The translations under genes and the position numbers were made by a program. Below the pieces are notes generated by a model. It did not search any database, was not told the DNA's origin, and saw only the letters and a list, made by a program, of their open reading frames with translations. Shown here piece after piece: positions 56,124-63,957 of a stretch of DNA of 64,000 bases. Numbering within the stretch: position 1 is the stretch's first letter; every line of letters begins with the position of its first letter. The DNA is from Kiritimatiellia bacterium (GTDB lineage: Bacteria; Verrucomicrobiota; Kiritimatiellia; RFP12; UBA1067): positions 15,235-79,234 of the forward strand of contig JAEDKA010000009.1 in NCBI GenBank assembly GCA_016296065.1. The letters are read 5' to 3'.

Positions 56124-57509
56124 ATGCTGAAGATTCTTACGAAGGAGGAGTTCGAGCGGCGCGCCGCAGGCGGCGCGCGCACTCCGGTGTTCCGCGAATA
56201 CCTCGCGGACCGCGAGACGCCCGTCTCGGTGCTGACCAGGGTCGCGGACGCGCCGGGAGACGTGTTTCTCCTTGAGAGCGTGTACAACGGGGAGCGCAAG
56301 GGGCGCTACTCCTATCTCGGACTCGGCGCGGCGGATGCGCCGCGCGGTGGCGGGAGGTTCGTCCGCGCGCCGGAGCTGCCGTCCTTCCAGGGCGGAAAAG
56401 TCGGATACTTCGCGTACGAGTCGATATCCGACTTCGAGCCGCGCGTCCCGCGCCGCCACGAGGAGGGCACGCCTCCGTCCGCGTTCGTCGAGGTCGAGTC
56501 GTTCCTCGTGTTCGACTCCGTGAGGAGCACGGTGACGATCGCGCGGGTCGCGTCCGAAGGGGAGTACGACGCCGCGATGGAGGAAATCGCCGCGATCGCG
56601 GAGCGGCTTCTGTCGGCGGAGTCGATCGAGCGCTATGTGAAGGAGCGCGGCGCATCCGCCGCGCCGTTCCTCGGGGAGTTCCGCCCCGAGATGACGAAGG
56701 ACGAGTTCTGCGCGATCGTCGCGCGCTGCAAGGAGGCGATACGCGCGGGCGAGGTGATCCAGATCGTCCCGTCGCAGAAGTTCGTCGCGGAGACGAACCT
56801 CTCGGGGCTCGCCCTCTACCGCGCGCTCAGGATCGTGAACCCCTCGCCGTACAACTTCTTCCTGCGAGTCGGCGAAAAGACGCTCGTCGGCTCCTCGCCC
56901 GAGGAGCTCGTGCGGCTCGAGGGCGGAGTCGGATCCATCGCGCCGATCGCCGGGACGCGTCCGCGCGGCGCGACGCCGTCCGAGGACCGCGCGCTCGAGG
57001 AGGAGCTCGTGGCGGACCCGAAGGAGCGCGCCGAGCACATGATGCTCGTCGACCTCGCGCGCAACGACCTTGGGCGCGTGTCGAAGACGGGGAGCGTCCG
57101 CGTCGAGGGACTCGCCCACGTCGAGCGCTACTCGCACGTGATGCACCTCGTGTCGAACGTGTACGGAGAGGTCGATCCGGAGAAGGCGGACGCGATGGGG
57201 CTCTTCCGTGCGGCGTTCCCCGCGGGCACGCTCACCGGTGCGCCGAAGATTCGCGCGATGGAGCTCCTCGCGGAGTTCGAGAAGTCCCCGCGCGGGGTGT
57301 ACGGAGGCGCCGCGGGCTACTTCAGCAACACAGGCGACATGAACTTCGCGATAGTTATCCGCACGATGGTCTTGGAGCGCGGGACGCTTACGATGCGCGC
57401 GGGAGCGGGGATCGTCGCGGATTCCGACCCGGAGAAGGAATACATGGAGACGGTAAACAAGTCAAAGGCGATCTTCGAGGCCGCCAGATTCGCAAAGGAG
57501 CTCGCATGA
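56124..57509 (+). CDS. trpE: Anthranilate synthase component I
   Basis: TrpE converts chorismate to anthranilate with ammonia from TrpG. The 461-residue protein has the tryptophan-feedback site FLLESVYNGERKGRYSYLG near the N-terminus and the catalytic blocks GEVIQIVPSQ, PSPYNFFLRVG, IAGTRPRG, DLARNDLGRVS, HVMHLVSNVYG and TLTGAPKIRAME. Complete. GGAG lies nine bases before the ATG. Its stop overlaps trpGD by 4 bases. Confidence 0.96.
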   Translation: MLKILTKEEFERRAAGGARTPVFREYLADRETPVSVLTRVADAPGDVFLLESVYNGERKGRYSYLGLGAADAPRGGGRFVRAPELPSFQGGKVGYFAYESISDFEPRVPRRHEEGTPPSAFVEVESFLVFDSVRSTVTIARVASEGEYDAAMEEIAAIAERLLSAESIERYVKERGASAAPFLGEFRPEMTKDEFCAIVARCKEAIRAGEVIQIVPSQKFVAETNLSGLALYRALRIVNPSPYNFFLRVGEKTLVGSSPEELVRLEGGVGSIAPIAGTRPRGATPSEDRALEEELVADPKERAEHMMLVDLARNDLGRVSKTGSVRVEGLAHVERYSHVMHLVSNVYGEVDPEKADAMGLFRAAFPAGTLTGAPKIRAMELLAEFEKSPRGVYGGAAGYFSNTGDMNFAIVIRTMVLERGTLTMRAGAGIVADSDPEKEYMETVNKSKAIFEAARFAKELA

Positions 57510-59071
57510 CACTCGTTATAGACAACTACGACTCGTTCACGTTCAACCTCGTCCAGGCGATCGAGGGACTCGGCGTGGAGACGAAGGTCGTAAGGAACGA
57601 CAAGATCGACGTCGCGGGAATCGCGGCGATGAATCCGGACAGGCTCGTGATCTCGCCCGGACCCGGCAATCCCGATTCCGCGGGCGTGTCGCTCGCGGCG
57701 GTGAAGGCGTTCGCGGGGAAGGTCCCGATCCTCGGCGTGTGCCTGGGACACCAGACCGTCGCGCAGGCGTTCGGTGGGAGGATCGTCCCGGCGAAGAGCC
57801 TCATGCACGGAAAGACGAGCAGGGTGCGCCATGACGGGAAGGGGATCTTCGCCGACGTGCCGCAGGGCTTCGAGGCGATGCGCTACCACTCGCTCGCAGT
57901 CGAGCGCGCGACGCTACCGGACTGCCTCGAGGTCTCCGCCGAGACGGACGACGGAGAGATAATGGCGCTCAGGCACAGGACGCTTCCGATCGAGACGGTG
58001 CAGTACCATCCCGAGTCCATCGGGACGCCCGAGGGCGTCTTCCAGCTGCGCAACTTCTTCGGACTCGGCGAGGGCTCGAAGTCTCCGGCGGAGACCGTCG
58101 CGTACCACGAGTTCCGCGGCATACTGCGCGGCGACTACACGGAGCGCGAGCTGTCCGCGCTGCTGACTGTCGGACGGGGCGACGCCGTCTCGCCGGACCG
58201 TCTTCTCGGCGCGGCGCGCGCGATGCGCGACGCGATGGCGAAGATCGACCTCGGCGAGTGCTCGGACGCCGTCGATCTCGTGGGCACGGGCGGAGACGGA
58301 CATCCCACGATCAACATCTCGACGACTGCGGCGTTCGTCGCGGCGGGCGCGGGAGTGAGGATCGCGAAGCACGGCAACGTCGCCGCGACGTCGAAGAGCG
58401 GGGCGGCGGACGTCCTGCGCGCGCTCGGCGCGGACCTGTCGCTTCCGCCAGCCCGCGTGCGCGAGTCGTTCGACAGGACTGGCGTCGCGTTCCTCTTCGC
58501 GCAGCGCTACCACGCCGGGATGCGCTTTGCGGCGAACGTGCGGAGGTACCTCGGGTTCAAGACGCTCTTCAACCTGCTGGGTCCGCTCACCAACCCCGCC
58601 GGCGTCGTGCGCCACGCGATCGGCGTGTACGATCCGAAGGTCGTGCCCGTCGTGGCGCACACGCTCCTGCGGCTCGGATGCCGCCGCGCGCTCGTGTTCT
58701 CGGGCGTCGACGGAATGGACGAGATATCGCCCGTCGGCGTCACGCTCGTCGCGGAGGTTAAGGACGGAGAGGTGAAGACCGGGATCTTCGACGGAGGCAA
58801 GGTCGCGGGACTCGGCGAGGGCGCGTCGCTCGACGACCTCGCGGGAGGAAACGCGCAGGAGAACGCGGCGATCCTCCGCGCGACGCTCCGTGGAGAGGTC
58901 CGCGGCGTTTGCCGCGCTGCGGTGCTGCTCAACGCCGCAGCCGCGATAGTCGCCGGTGAAAAGGCGGATACGCTCGAGGAAGGGTACAGACTTGCGGAGG
59001 AGTCGATCGACTCCGGCCGCGCACTTGAAAAAATGGAGGAGTTCGTGTCATGCAATTCAAGGAATCGCTGA
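57506..59071 (+). CDS. trpGD: Fused glutamine amidotransferase and anthranilate phosphoribosyltransferase
   Basis: This 521-residue fusion carries two steps. Residues ~1-190 are TrpG, with IDNYDSFTFNLVQ, SPGPGNPDSAG, the catalytic Cys in ILGVCLGHQTVAQAFGG and the His-Glu pair in QYHPESIG. Residues ~200-521 are TrpD, with VGTGGDGHPTINISTTAAF, KHGNVAATSKSGAADVL, NLLGPLTNPA and a GVDGMDEI block. The same fusion is known from E. coli and its relatives and from scattered other groups. The end overlaps trpC by 22 bases. Confidence 0.96.
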   Translation: MTLVIDNYDSFTFNLVQAIEGLGVETKVVRNDKIDVAGIAAMNPDRLVISPGPGNPDSAGVSLAAVKAFAGKVPILGVCLGHQTVAQAFGGRIVPAKSLMHGKTSRVRHDGKGIFADVPQGFEAMRYHSLAVERATLPDCLEVSAETDDGEIMALRHRTLPIETVQYHPESIGTPEGVFQLRNFFGLGEGSKSPAETVAYHEFRGILRGDYTERELSALLTVGRGDAVSPDRLLGAARAMRDAMAKIDLGECSDAVDLVGTGGDGHPTINISTTAAFVAAGAGVRIAKHGNVAATSKSGAADVLRALGADLSLPPARVRESFDRTGVAFLFAQRYHAGMRFAANVRRYLGFKTLFNLLGPLTNPAGVVRHAIGVYDPKVVPVVAHTLLRLGCRRALVFSGVDGMDEISPVGVTLVAEVKDGEVKTGIFDGGKVAGLGEGASLDDLAGGNAQENAAILRATLRGEVRGVCRAAVLLNAAAAIVAGEKADTLEEGYRLAEESIDSGRALEKMEEFVSCNSRNR

Positions 59072-59718
59072 AGAAGCCGGGAACGCGCATCATCGCTGAG
59101 TTCAAGAGGGCGTCGCCCTCGCTCGGAGACATAGACGTCACGGCGGATCCCGCCGAAAGGGCGCGGATGTACGAGGCGGGAGGCGCGGCCGCGATGTCCG
59201 TCCTCTGCGAGGGCCCGCGCTTCAAGGGGAGTCCCGAAGACCTCAGGCGCGCGAAAGGCGCGGCGGACCTGCCGCTCCTCGCGAAGGACTTCATCTCGAC
59301 GAAGGAGCGGCTTTTGGAGGTGCGAGATGCGGGCGCGAGCGCGGCGCTGCTGATAGTGCGCTATCTCGACGACGCGCTTCTCGCCGAGCTTCTAGCGACA
59401 ACGCGCGCGCTCGGGATGGACGCGCTCGTAGAGGCGCACACGGCGGAGGAGATCAGGAGGGCGGTGGATGCCGGGGCGGACATAATCGGCGTCAACTGCC
59501 GCGACCTCGAGACGCTTTCCGTCGACCTTTCGGTGTCGGAGCGGCTGCTCGGGGAGATTCCCGACGGGATAGTGCGCGTTGCGGAAAGCGGGGTCAGGAC
59601 GCGCGCCGACATCGAGCGCCTCGCGGCGGCCGGGGCGGACGCGTTCCTCGTCGGCACCACGCTCATGAAGTCGCCCGATCCCGTCCGCCAGCTCCGTGCG
59701 CTCATTTGTTTGGCATAA
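59050..59718 (+). CDS. trpC: Indole-3-glycerol phosphate synthase, N-terminally short
   Basis: TrpC closes the indole ring. The 222-residue protein has IIAEFKRASPSLGDI, LLAKDFIST, GASAALLIVRYL, EAHTAEEIRRAV, IGVNCRDLETL, VAESGVRTRADIE and AFLVGTTLM. Family members have ~255-270 residues: here the usual N-terminal ~40-residue extension is missing and the protein begins just before the first barrel strand. GGAGGAG lies eight bases before the ATG. No trpF, trpB or trpA follows; the operon ends here. Confidence 0.95.
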   Translation: MQFKESLKKPGTRIIAEFKRASPSLGDIDVTADPAERARMYEAGGAAAMSVLCEGPRFKGSPEDLRRAKGAADLPLLAKDFISTKERLLEVRDAGASAALLIVRYLDDALLAELLATTRALGMDALVEAHTAEEIRRAVDAGADIIGVNCRDLETLSVDLSVSERLLGEIPDGIVRVAESGVRTRADIERLAAAGADAFLVGTTLMKSPDPVRQLRALICLA

Positions 59719-59734
59719 ATCCGGTGACATGAGG
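59713..59734 (+). repeat. Short dispersed motif F, copy 2
   Basis: GCATAAATCCGGTGACATGA contains the trpC stop codon and matches 21430-21451 with two changes. No protein or hairpin is associated. Confidence 0.6.
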
Positions 59735-59765
59735 GGGACTCATTGCGAATCCTAAGACCGCCATA

Positions 59766-59795
59766 TTGTCAATACCACTCCAAAAATGGTATGCT
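59766..59795 (+). promoter_or_regulatory. Promoter of the ABM monooxygenase gene
   Basis: TTGTCA at 59766-59771 and TATGCT at 59790-59795 with an 18-base spacer. The leader has AGAAAGGAAC before ATG 59837. Confidence 0.7.
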
Positions 59796-59836
59796 ATTTG
59801 CACGGAATGAACTAACAAACAGAAAGGAACAACACC

Positions 59837-60112
59837 ATGATCAGACTCAACTGCTTCTTCCAGTCCAAGGAAGGCCGTCTCGATGACGCTCTTGCCGCCG
59901 CAAAGGAACTGACCGCCGCCTCTCTCAAGCAGGACGGGTGCATAGCATACGATGTGTTCGCCTCCGCGACCCGCCCCGGCGTTCTCCTCATCTGCGAGAC
60001 TTGGCGCGACGAAGCGGCACTCGCGGCGCACTCCGCCTCCGAGCCGTTCGTCAAGAACGTCGCCATCATCAATGACTGCGGCGAAATGAAGATCGAGAAG
60101 TTCCAGATGTAA
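59837..60112 (+). CDS. ABM-domain (quinol monooxygenase-like) protein
   Basis: This 91-residue protein is of the antibiotic-biosynthesis-monooxygenase fold (YgiN type), a ferredoxin-like beta-alpha-beta unit that works as a dimer. Typical blocks are FFQSKEGRLDDALAAAKELT, DGCIAYDVF, LLICETWRDEAALAAHSASE and FVKNV. Family members act on quinols or heme or have unknown substrates. It stands alone with its own promoter. Confidence 0.85.
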   Translation: MIRLNCFFQSKEGRLDDALAAAKELTAASLKQDGCIAYDVFASATRPGVLLICETWRDEAALAAHSASEPFVKNVAIINDCGEMKIEKFQM

Positions 60113-60496
60113 TCGGCTTCTGACTCGTTACCATACTGAACCGCTCATTCAAGGAGGAGGTCGATGCGCTTGATCTCCTCGATCGATGCTCTGCGCCCCT
60201 CCGGTGACGATGACTGATTTGTTAACAATCTTCTCATGTTATACCATAACACAATCGGCCGAAGGCCGCTATAATCACTGCAAAACAACGTCTCCTGATT
60301 ATGGTTGAAAAGTGCGAAGCCGTGGAGCGGTAGCGAGAACATCAACCGTCGGAGTTTTTCCAAAACCGCGCAGGGGTCGCAAAGGTTCGGCAGCCCAAAG
60401 TAAAATTGGGGAACCTCCAAACAATCTCCAACCGTCGCGAGATATTGAGATATTGTATAATTGTCAACGACGAGACAGGCAACAAAGGAAAAATCC
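60113..60496. other. Intergenic region with repeat E and an isolated -10
   Basis: No intact gene was recognised here. TATAAT at 60270-60275 follows CGGCCGAAGGCCG but no gene starts behind it; repeat E follows, and a second -10 (TATAAT 60456-60461) serves the thioesterase. A minus-strand frame ending GRRASIEEIKRIDLLLE (60145-60220) may be the remnant of a gene tail. Confidence 0.5.
60303..60357 (+). repeat. Dispersed repeat E, copy 2
   Basis: Same three blocks as at 442-505 (GGTTGAAA-GTGCGAA, AGCGGTAGCGA, AACCGTCGGAGTTT), with an internal shortening of about 10 bases. Confidence 0.65.
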
Positions 60497-60862
60497 ATGA
60501 CCTCATACAAACTCGTTATGCCGGGCGACCTCAACCACTACGGATTCCTCTTCGGCGGCAAGATGCTGATGTGGGTCGACGAAATCGCGTGGATGGCGGT
60601 GAGCGGCGACTACCCCGGATGCCACTTCGTCACCGTCGGAATGAGCGAGGTCACGTTCCACAAGAGCGTCCACCCGCAGTCCGTCCTACGCTTCGAGACG
60701 ACGAAGGCTCGCGTCGGACGCACGTCCGTCACATACCACGTCGAGGTTTTCCGCCGCCACATCGAGTCGAGCGAGGAGACCGGCGTCTTCACGACGGACA
60801 TCACGTTCGTCAGGATCGGCGCGGACGGCGCGAAGATGCCGATAGGGGAGGGGCGTTCATGA
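60497..60862 (+). CDS. Acyl-CoA thioesterase-like hot-dog protein
   Basis: This 121-residue hot-dog fold protein resembles the YciA/BFIT acyl-CoA thioesterases: DLNHYGFLFGGKMLMWVDEI then AWMAVS, with a VHPQSVLRF strand and TTDITFVRI. The Asp in WVDE is at the usual catalytic position. AAAGGAAAAATCC precedes ATG 60497. Its end overlaps the next gene. Confidence 0.85.
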   Translation: MTSYKLVMPGDLNHYGFLFGGKMLMWVDEIAWMAVSGDYPGCHFVTVGMSEVTFHKSVHPQSVLRFETTKARVGRTSVTYHVEVFRRHIESSEETGVFTTDITFVRIGADGAKMPIGEGRS

Positions 60863-61338
60863 CGGTTCGCCGTGCGGTAGTCTACGCCGTCCTCATTGCA
60901 GCTGCGGCATCGCTGTGGCTCTTCACGCACAGCGAGCGGGCTCAGATCAAGCGCGTGTTCGCCGACGTCGAGCGGCTTGCGGCGAAGGAGCAGGGAGAGC
61001 CCGTGATGGAATGCGCAGGAAAGGCGCAGGCGCTTGCTCGTCACTTCAGGGATGGGTGTGAAGTCATCGATACAGGCCACGGCCTCCAGGCATCCTATTC
61101 CCGCGACGACATCGCCGGAGGCCTTCTGGCTTTCCGATCTGCGGCGTCAAAGATCGTGGTGGAATTTCGGGATCTCGATATAAGCGTCGACGGTTCCGAA
61201 GCCAGCGTCGAGGGGTTGATCGACTACTCGGGCACCGAGGCGACATGGCCGAGACACGAACCTAAGGCCGAGAAGTTCATTGCTCGCCTTGAAAAGACCG
61301 ACGGCAAGTGGCTCTTTTCAAGAATCAAGGTTCCGTGA
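60859..61338 (+). CDS. Membrane-anchored NTF2-like protein
   Basis: This 159-residue protein has one N-terminal membrane segment (VVYAVLIAAAASLWLF) and a small alpha+beta domain resembling SnoaL/NTF2-like folds: AQIKRVFADVERLAAKE, a short helix pair, then strands KIVVEFRDLDISVDG and WLFSRIKV. No catalytic residues were recognised. It is coupled to the thioesterase (ATGA). Its 3' end overlaps the minus-strand gene at 61318 by 21 bases. Confidence 0.65.
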   Translation: MTVRRAVVYAVLIAAAASLWLFTHSERAQIKRVFADVERLAAKEQGEPVMECAGKAQALARHFRDGCEVIDTGHGLQASYSRDDIAGGLLAFRSAASKIVVEFRDLDISVDGSEASVEGLIDYSGTEATWPRHEPKAEKFIARLEKTDGKWLFSRIKVP

Positions 61339-62136
61339 TTTTTCCCCTCTGACCGAGACGCCGCCTGGGGCGTCGGACTTCGCGAGGTCGCGGGGCGTGT
61401 CGTCCCTCGGCGAATCAAGCTCGGCGGCAATCGCGGACGTCGTCGCGGCGTCGTACTCCCCGCCGAAGAAACGGTTGATCACCTCCGTGAAGAGAGCGCG
61501 GTCGCTCTGGTCCTTGGCGGTGAGCGCGAAGAGCGTCGCCGACGCCCTCACGTGGCGCGCGGCCTCGACGCCGAAGATGTCCTCGGCGGATTTCGTTCCG
61601 GCGAGCAGCACGGACGCCATCTCGCGGACATGAGTGCCGACGGCCTTCCGATCAAGAACGAAGCGGGACTCTCGCAGCGTTCGGAGCGTTCGTTCGGCCT
61701 CGCCGTCCGTGTCGGACGCAGTCCGCAGGCGCGGGAACGCGAACCATTCCCACGGAGTCTCCATTCTGCCGTTCCTGATCTCGTCGAGGGCGTCCACGTA
61801 GGCGACCTTGTGCGCGAACTCGAACTTCGATATGTCGGAAGGGCTTTCAAACGAGAACTTCACCCATTTGGCTTTAGATTCTCCACTGCGGCGGGCACCG
61901 ACAAACCTGTGTCCAAGGGCGGTCAGCCGCGCGAGAACCTCGTTCAGCCTCGCCTGCGGAATGACGACGGCCGGGCGACCGATGACGTGCTGTGTCGAGA
62001 TCGGCTCGGCGAGAAGTCTCGACACGTCTTCCGCGTCCTCGCACAAGAACAAGGCGACCTTGCCCGTCTCTAAGAGGACGAGGCGGTCAGGGTGCTGCCT
62101 TTTCAGCTTGCGGTATGTGTCGACTATCGCGGACAT
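61318..62136 (-). CDS. Protein with MutS-domain-I-like N-terminus, mobile-element type
   Basis: The first ~80 of 272 residues (YRKLKRQHPDRLVLLETGKV, LFLCEDAEDVSRLL, IGRPAVVIPQARLNEVLARL) match the mismatch-recognition domain I of MutS, but the rest of MutS is missing. Isolated MutS-I-like domains occur in large multi-domain proteins of plasmids, phages and integrative elements, so this may be a piece of, or derived from, such a protein. The remainder (residues ~100-272) is helical and unrecognised. Its start lies next to the broken AAA+ gene; its end overlaps the 3' end of the gene at 60859. Convergent, atypical context suggests insertion. Confidence 0.5.
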   Translation of the reverse strand: MSAIVDTYRKLKRQHPDRLVLLETGKVALFLCEDAEDVSRLLAEPISTQHVIGRPAVVIPQARLNEVLARLTALGHRFVGARRSGESKAKWVKFSFESPSDISKFEFAHKVAYVDALDEIRNGRMETPWEWFAFPRLRTASDTDGEAERTLRTLRESRFVLDRKAVGTHVREMASVLLAGTKSAEDIFGVEAARHVRASATLFALTAKDQSDRALFTEVINRFFGGEYDAATTSAIAAELDSPRDDTPRDLAKSDAPGGVSVRGEKSRNLDS

Positions 62137-62149
62137 ATAAGAAAGTATA

Positions 62150-62628
62150 TCCTAAAGCGGCTTGCACAGATTTTCCGCATGGCAAGCGAGTCGGGGAGCA
62201 TCTTGTTCTTTGACGAGGTTGACTCCCTACTCTCGAGCAGAGCCAACGCGAGCTACAGCTGGGAGGTGACGCAGGTCAACGAACTCCTGCAGCAACTCGA
62301 GCGCTTCCGGGGCGTTGTAGTGGGCGCTACGAACTTTGAGTCGGGCCTTGACCCAGCTGTTGTCCGCCGTTTTACGTTCAAGCTGAGGATGGACTATCTG
62401 GATGGGAATGGGAAGCGGACTTTCTTCGCCCGCTTTTTCAAGGAACCCATGACCCCAGAGCAATGTCAGCGCCTCGAGGCCATTCCGAACCTAACGCCAG
62501 GCGACTTTAGGACGGTGTGGCAGAAACTCTATTACCTTTCCGACAAGCAGAGCAATGACAGCAGGCTCGATGCCCTTGAGTCTGAGTCGGCGTCGAAAGG
62601 AGCTGCGCACACAAGAATCGGATTCTGA
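62150..62628 (+). pseudogene. 5'-truncated AAA+ ATPase
   Basis: This is the C-terminal part of an AAA+ ATPase: Walker B ILFFDEVDSLL, SYSWEVTQVNELLQQLERF, sensor-1 region VVVGATNFESGLD, arginine finger region VVRRFTFKLRMDYL and a C-terminal lid. The Walker A loop and all upstream sequence are missing, replaced by unrelated DNA near 62140-62150 that carries the start of the minus-strand MutS-I-like gene. The remaining frame has no stop but cannot bind ATP. The probable cause is insertion or recombination. Confidence 0.8.
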
Positions 62629-62699
62629 TGTGCTAAAGCAAGTCCCGCAAAGGGCGGGGCTATGTTCAAGAGAAATAAAGGCTTGATTTAGAAATCCGC

Positions 62700-63575
62700 T
62701 TAGGAAAGACGCGCCGCGGCGGCGAGCGATTCGCCGAAAACTGGGTGGGGGAATATCCCGTTCAGTGAATTCGACGGCAGGTGGTTGCGGATGGCAAGCG
62801 CGGCCGCTGCTATCGCCTCCGAGGCGTGGGGGCCGACGATGGATGCGCCAAGCAGCATCCCTGTAGCGGTGTCCGTTATGGTCTTCGCGAACCCGCAATG
62901 TTCGCCTGCCGCGACGGCGCGTCCATTGGCCTTCGCAAATGACTTGCCGACGCGGAATGAAAGGCCGCGGACATTGGCTTCTTCTTCGGTAATGCCGACG
63001 AAGGCGACCTCAGGATGCGAGAACACGCAGGAGGGGATGCCTGTGTCGTCGAACTTTGCGGTTTCGCCGCATAGAGCTGCGATGGCGGCTTCAGCAGACA
63101 GTTCAGCCCATGTCGCGAGCTGGACTCTGCCAACGGCATCTCCGCAGGCAGAGATGCACGGGACGGCAGTGCGGAATAAGTCGTTGACGACGATTTCGCC
63201 TCGCGGGCCTGTCTTGATCCCGATTTCCTCGAGTCCAAGTCCGTTGGTCGCGGGACGGCGTCCAGTTGCGACGAGAACCATATCCGGTTCGAAGGCGTGT
63301 CCATCTGCCGCGACTATCCTTAGATGCCCTTTGTCTTCATATGCAGACACGAGCTCCAAGCCGGTGTGGATGCGCATTCCCCGTCGTGTGAATGCGCCTG
63401 CGAGCGCGATGCCGCAGTCTCTGTCGAACGAAGGAAGGATGCGGGGTTCGCGCTCGACAATCTCCACCTCGACGCCAAGAGCGGCGAAAAGGGATGCGAA
63501 TTCGCATCCGACCGCGCCTCCGCCCATGATGAGAAGCCGGCGAGGAATGCTCATGTACGGTAAAGAAGCAAGCAA
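62700..63575 (-). pseudogene. lpd: 5'-truncated dihydrolipoamide dehydrogenase
   Basis: This is the C-terminal two thirds of a pyridine-nucleotide disulfide oxidoreductase of the Lpd type: NAD-binding LIMGGGAVGCEFASLFAALG, VATGRRPATNGLGLEEIGI, FAD-binding ISACGDAVG and the dimerisation domain with CVFSHPEVAFVG and GIFPHPVFGESLAAAARL (catalytic His in HP). The N-terminal FAD domain with the redox-active CxxxxC is absent. Homology begins near residue MSIPRRLL (about 63553); upstream the sequence turns AT-rich and leads to tet(W). The gene was therefore cut by the tetracycline-resistance element. The remaining protein should be inactive. Confidence 0.85.
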
Positions 63576-63885
63576 CCGAAAACAATAGATAGACCGCCAG
63601 CACTACACTATTCCGAACCAAAGACCAAAAGATAAGCATTTTGAGAAAATCTAAACTTTTGGATTTTCCTACAATGCCGACTACGGCGGAATCCCTCCCA
63701 CTCCTTATATATTTCTTTCTGTATACATTGAATTTGTATTTAGTAAAATGCAGACAACACCACGGATCGGCTTTTGGCTGGACAATTCCAACCAAACACC
63801 GCAGCAGACAGTAGAAACCATTCTGAACGTTAGGAAGCCGGTATGATTGTTACATATAAGGGGAAGAAAAATTTCTTTTAGATAC
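63556..63885. other. AT-rich leader region of the tetracycline-resistance element
   Basis: GC content drops sharply from about 63556 to the window end. No gene was recognised. Short T-rich and A-rich runs (CTAAACTTTTGGATTTTCC, TATATATTTCTTTCTG) and AGGGGAAGAAAAATTTC are seen. The left end of the transferred segment probably lies within 63550-63600. Confidence 0.6.
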
Positions 63886-63914
63886 TTGTTTTCCTAAAAC
63901 TGATGTGATATAAT
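63886..63914 (+). promoter_or_regulatory. Promoter of tet(W)
   Basis: TTGTTT at 63886-63891 and TATAAT at 63909-63914 are exactly 17 bases apart, with TG before the -10 (TGATATAAT). Predicted transcription start is near 63921, 33 bases before the tet start. Confidence 0.85.
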
Positions 63915-63922
63915 AATTCAAT

Positions 63923-63956
63923 TTCAGAACAATCACATGTTCAGAACAATCACATG
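63923..63956 (+). repeat. Tandem 17-base duplication at the tet(W) start
   Basis: TTCAGAACAATCACATG occurs twice without a gap (63923-63939 and 63940-63956). Both copies end in ATG: the second ATG starts tet, the first opens the mini-frame at 63937. Confidence 0.98.
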
Positions 63957-63957
63957 A
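63937..63957 (+). CDS. Six-residue mini-ORF coupled to tet(W)
   Basis: The frame MFRTIT followed by TGA ends in the sequence ATGA that contains the tet start. It was created by the 17-base duplication. No ribosome binding site is visible for either ATG. It could couple or reduce tet translation, or mean nothing. Confidence 0.35.
   Translation: MFRTIT

Noticed and set aside
60270..60440. Small RNA gene behind the isolated TATAAT at 60270
   Set aside because: Only a -10 match and a short GC palindrome; no clear terminator or conserved structure that I can show.
60145..60534. Minus-strand frame of 129 codons between the ABM and thioesterase genes
   Set aside because: It overlaps the thioesterase start, promoter and repeat E. 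Only its tail looks gene-like, so at most a remnant; mentioned under the intergenic entry.
63337..63795. Minus-strand frame of 152 codons spanning the tet element edge and lpd
   Set aside because: It joins AT-rich element DNA with an out-of-frame reading of lpd; chimeric and without recognisable domains.
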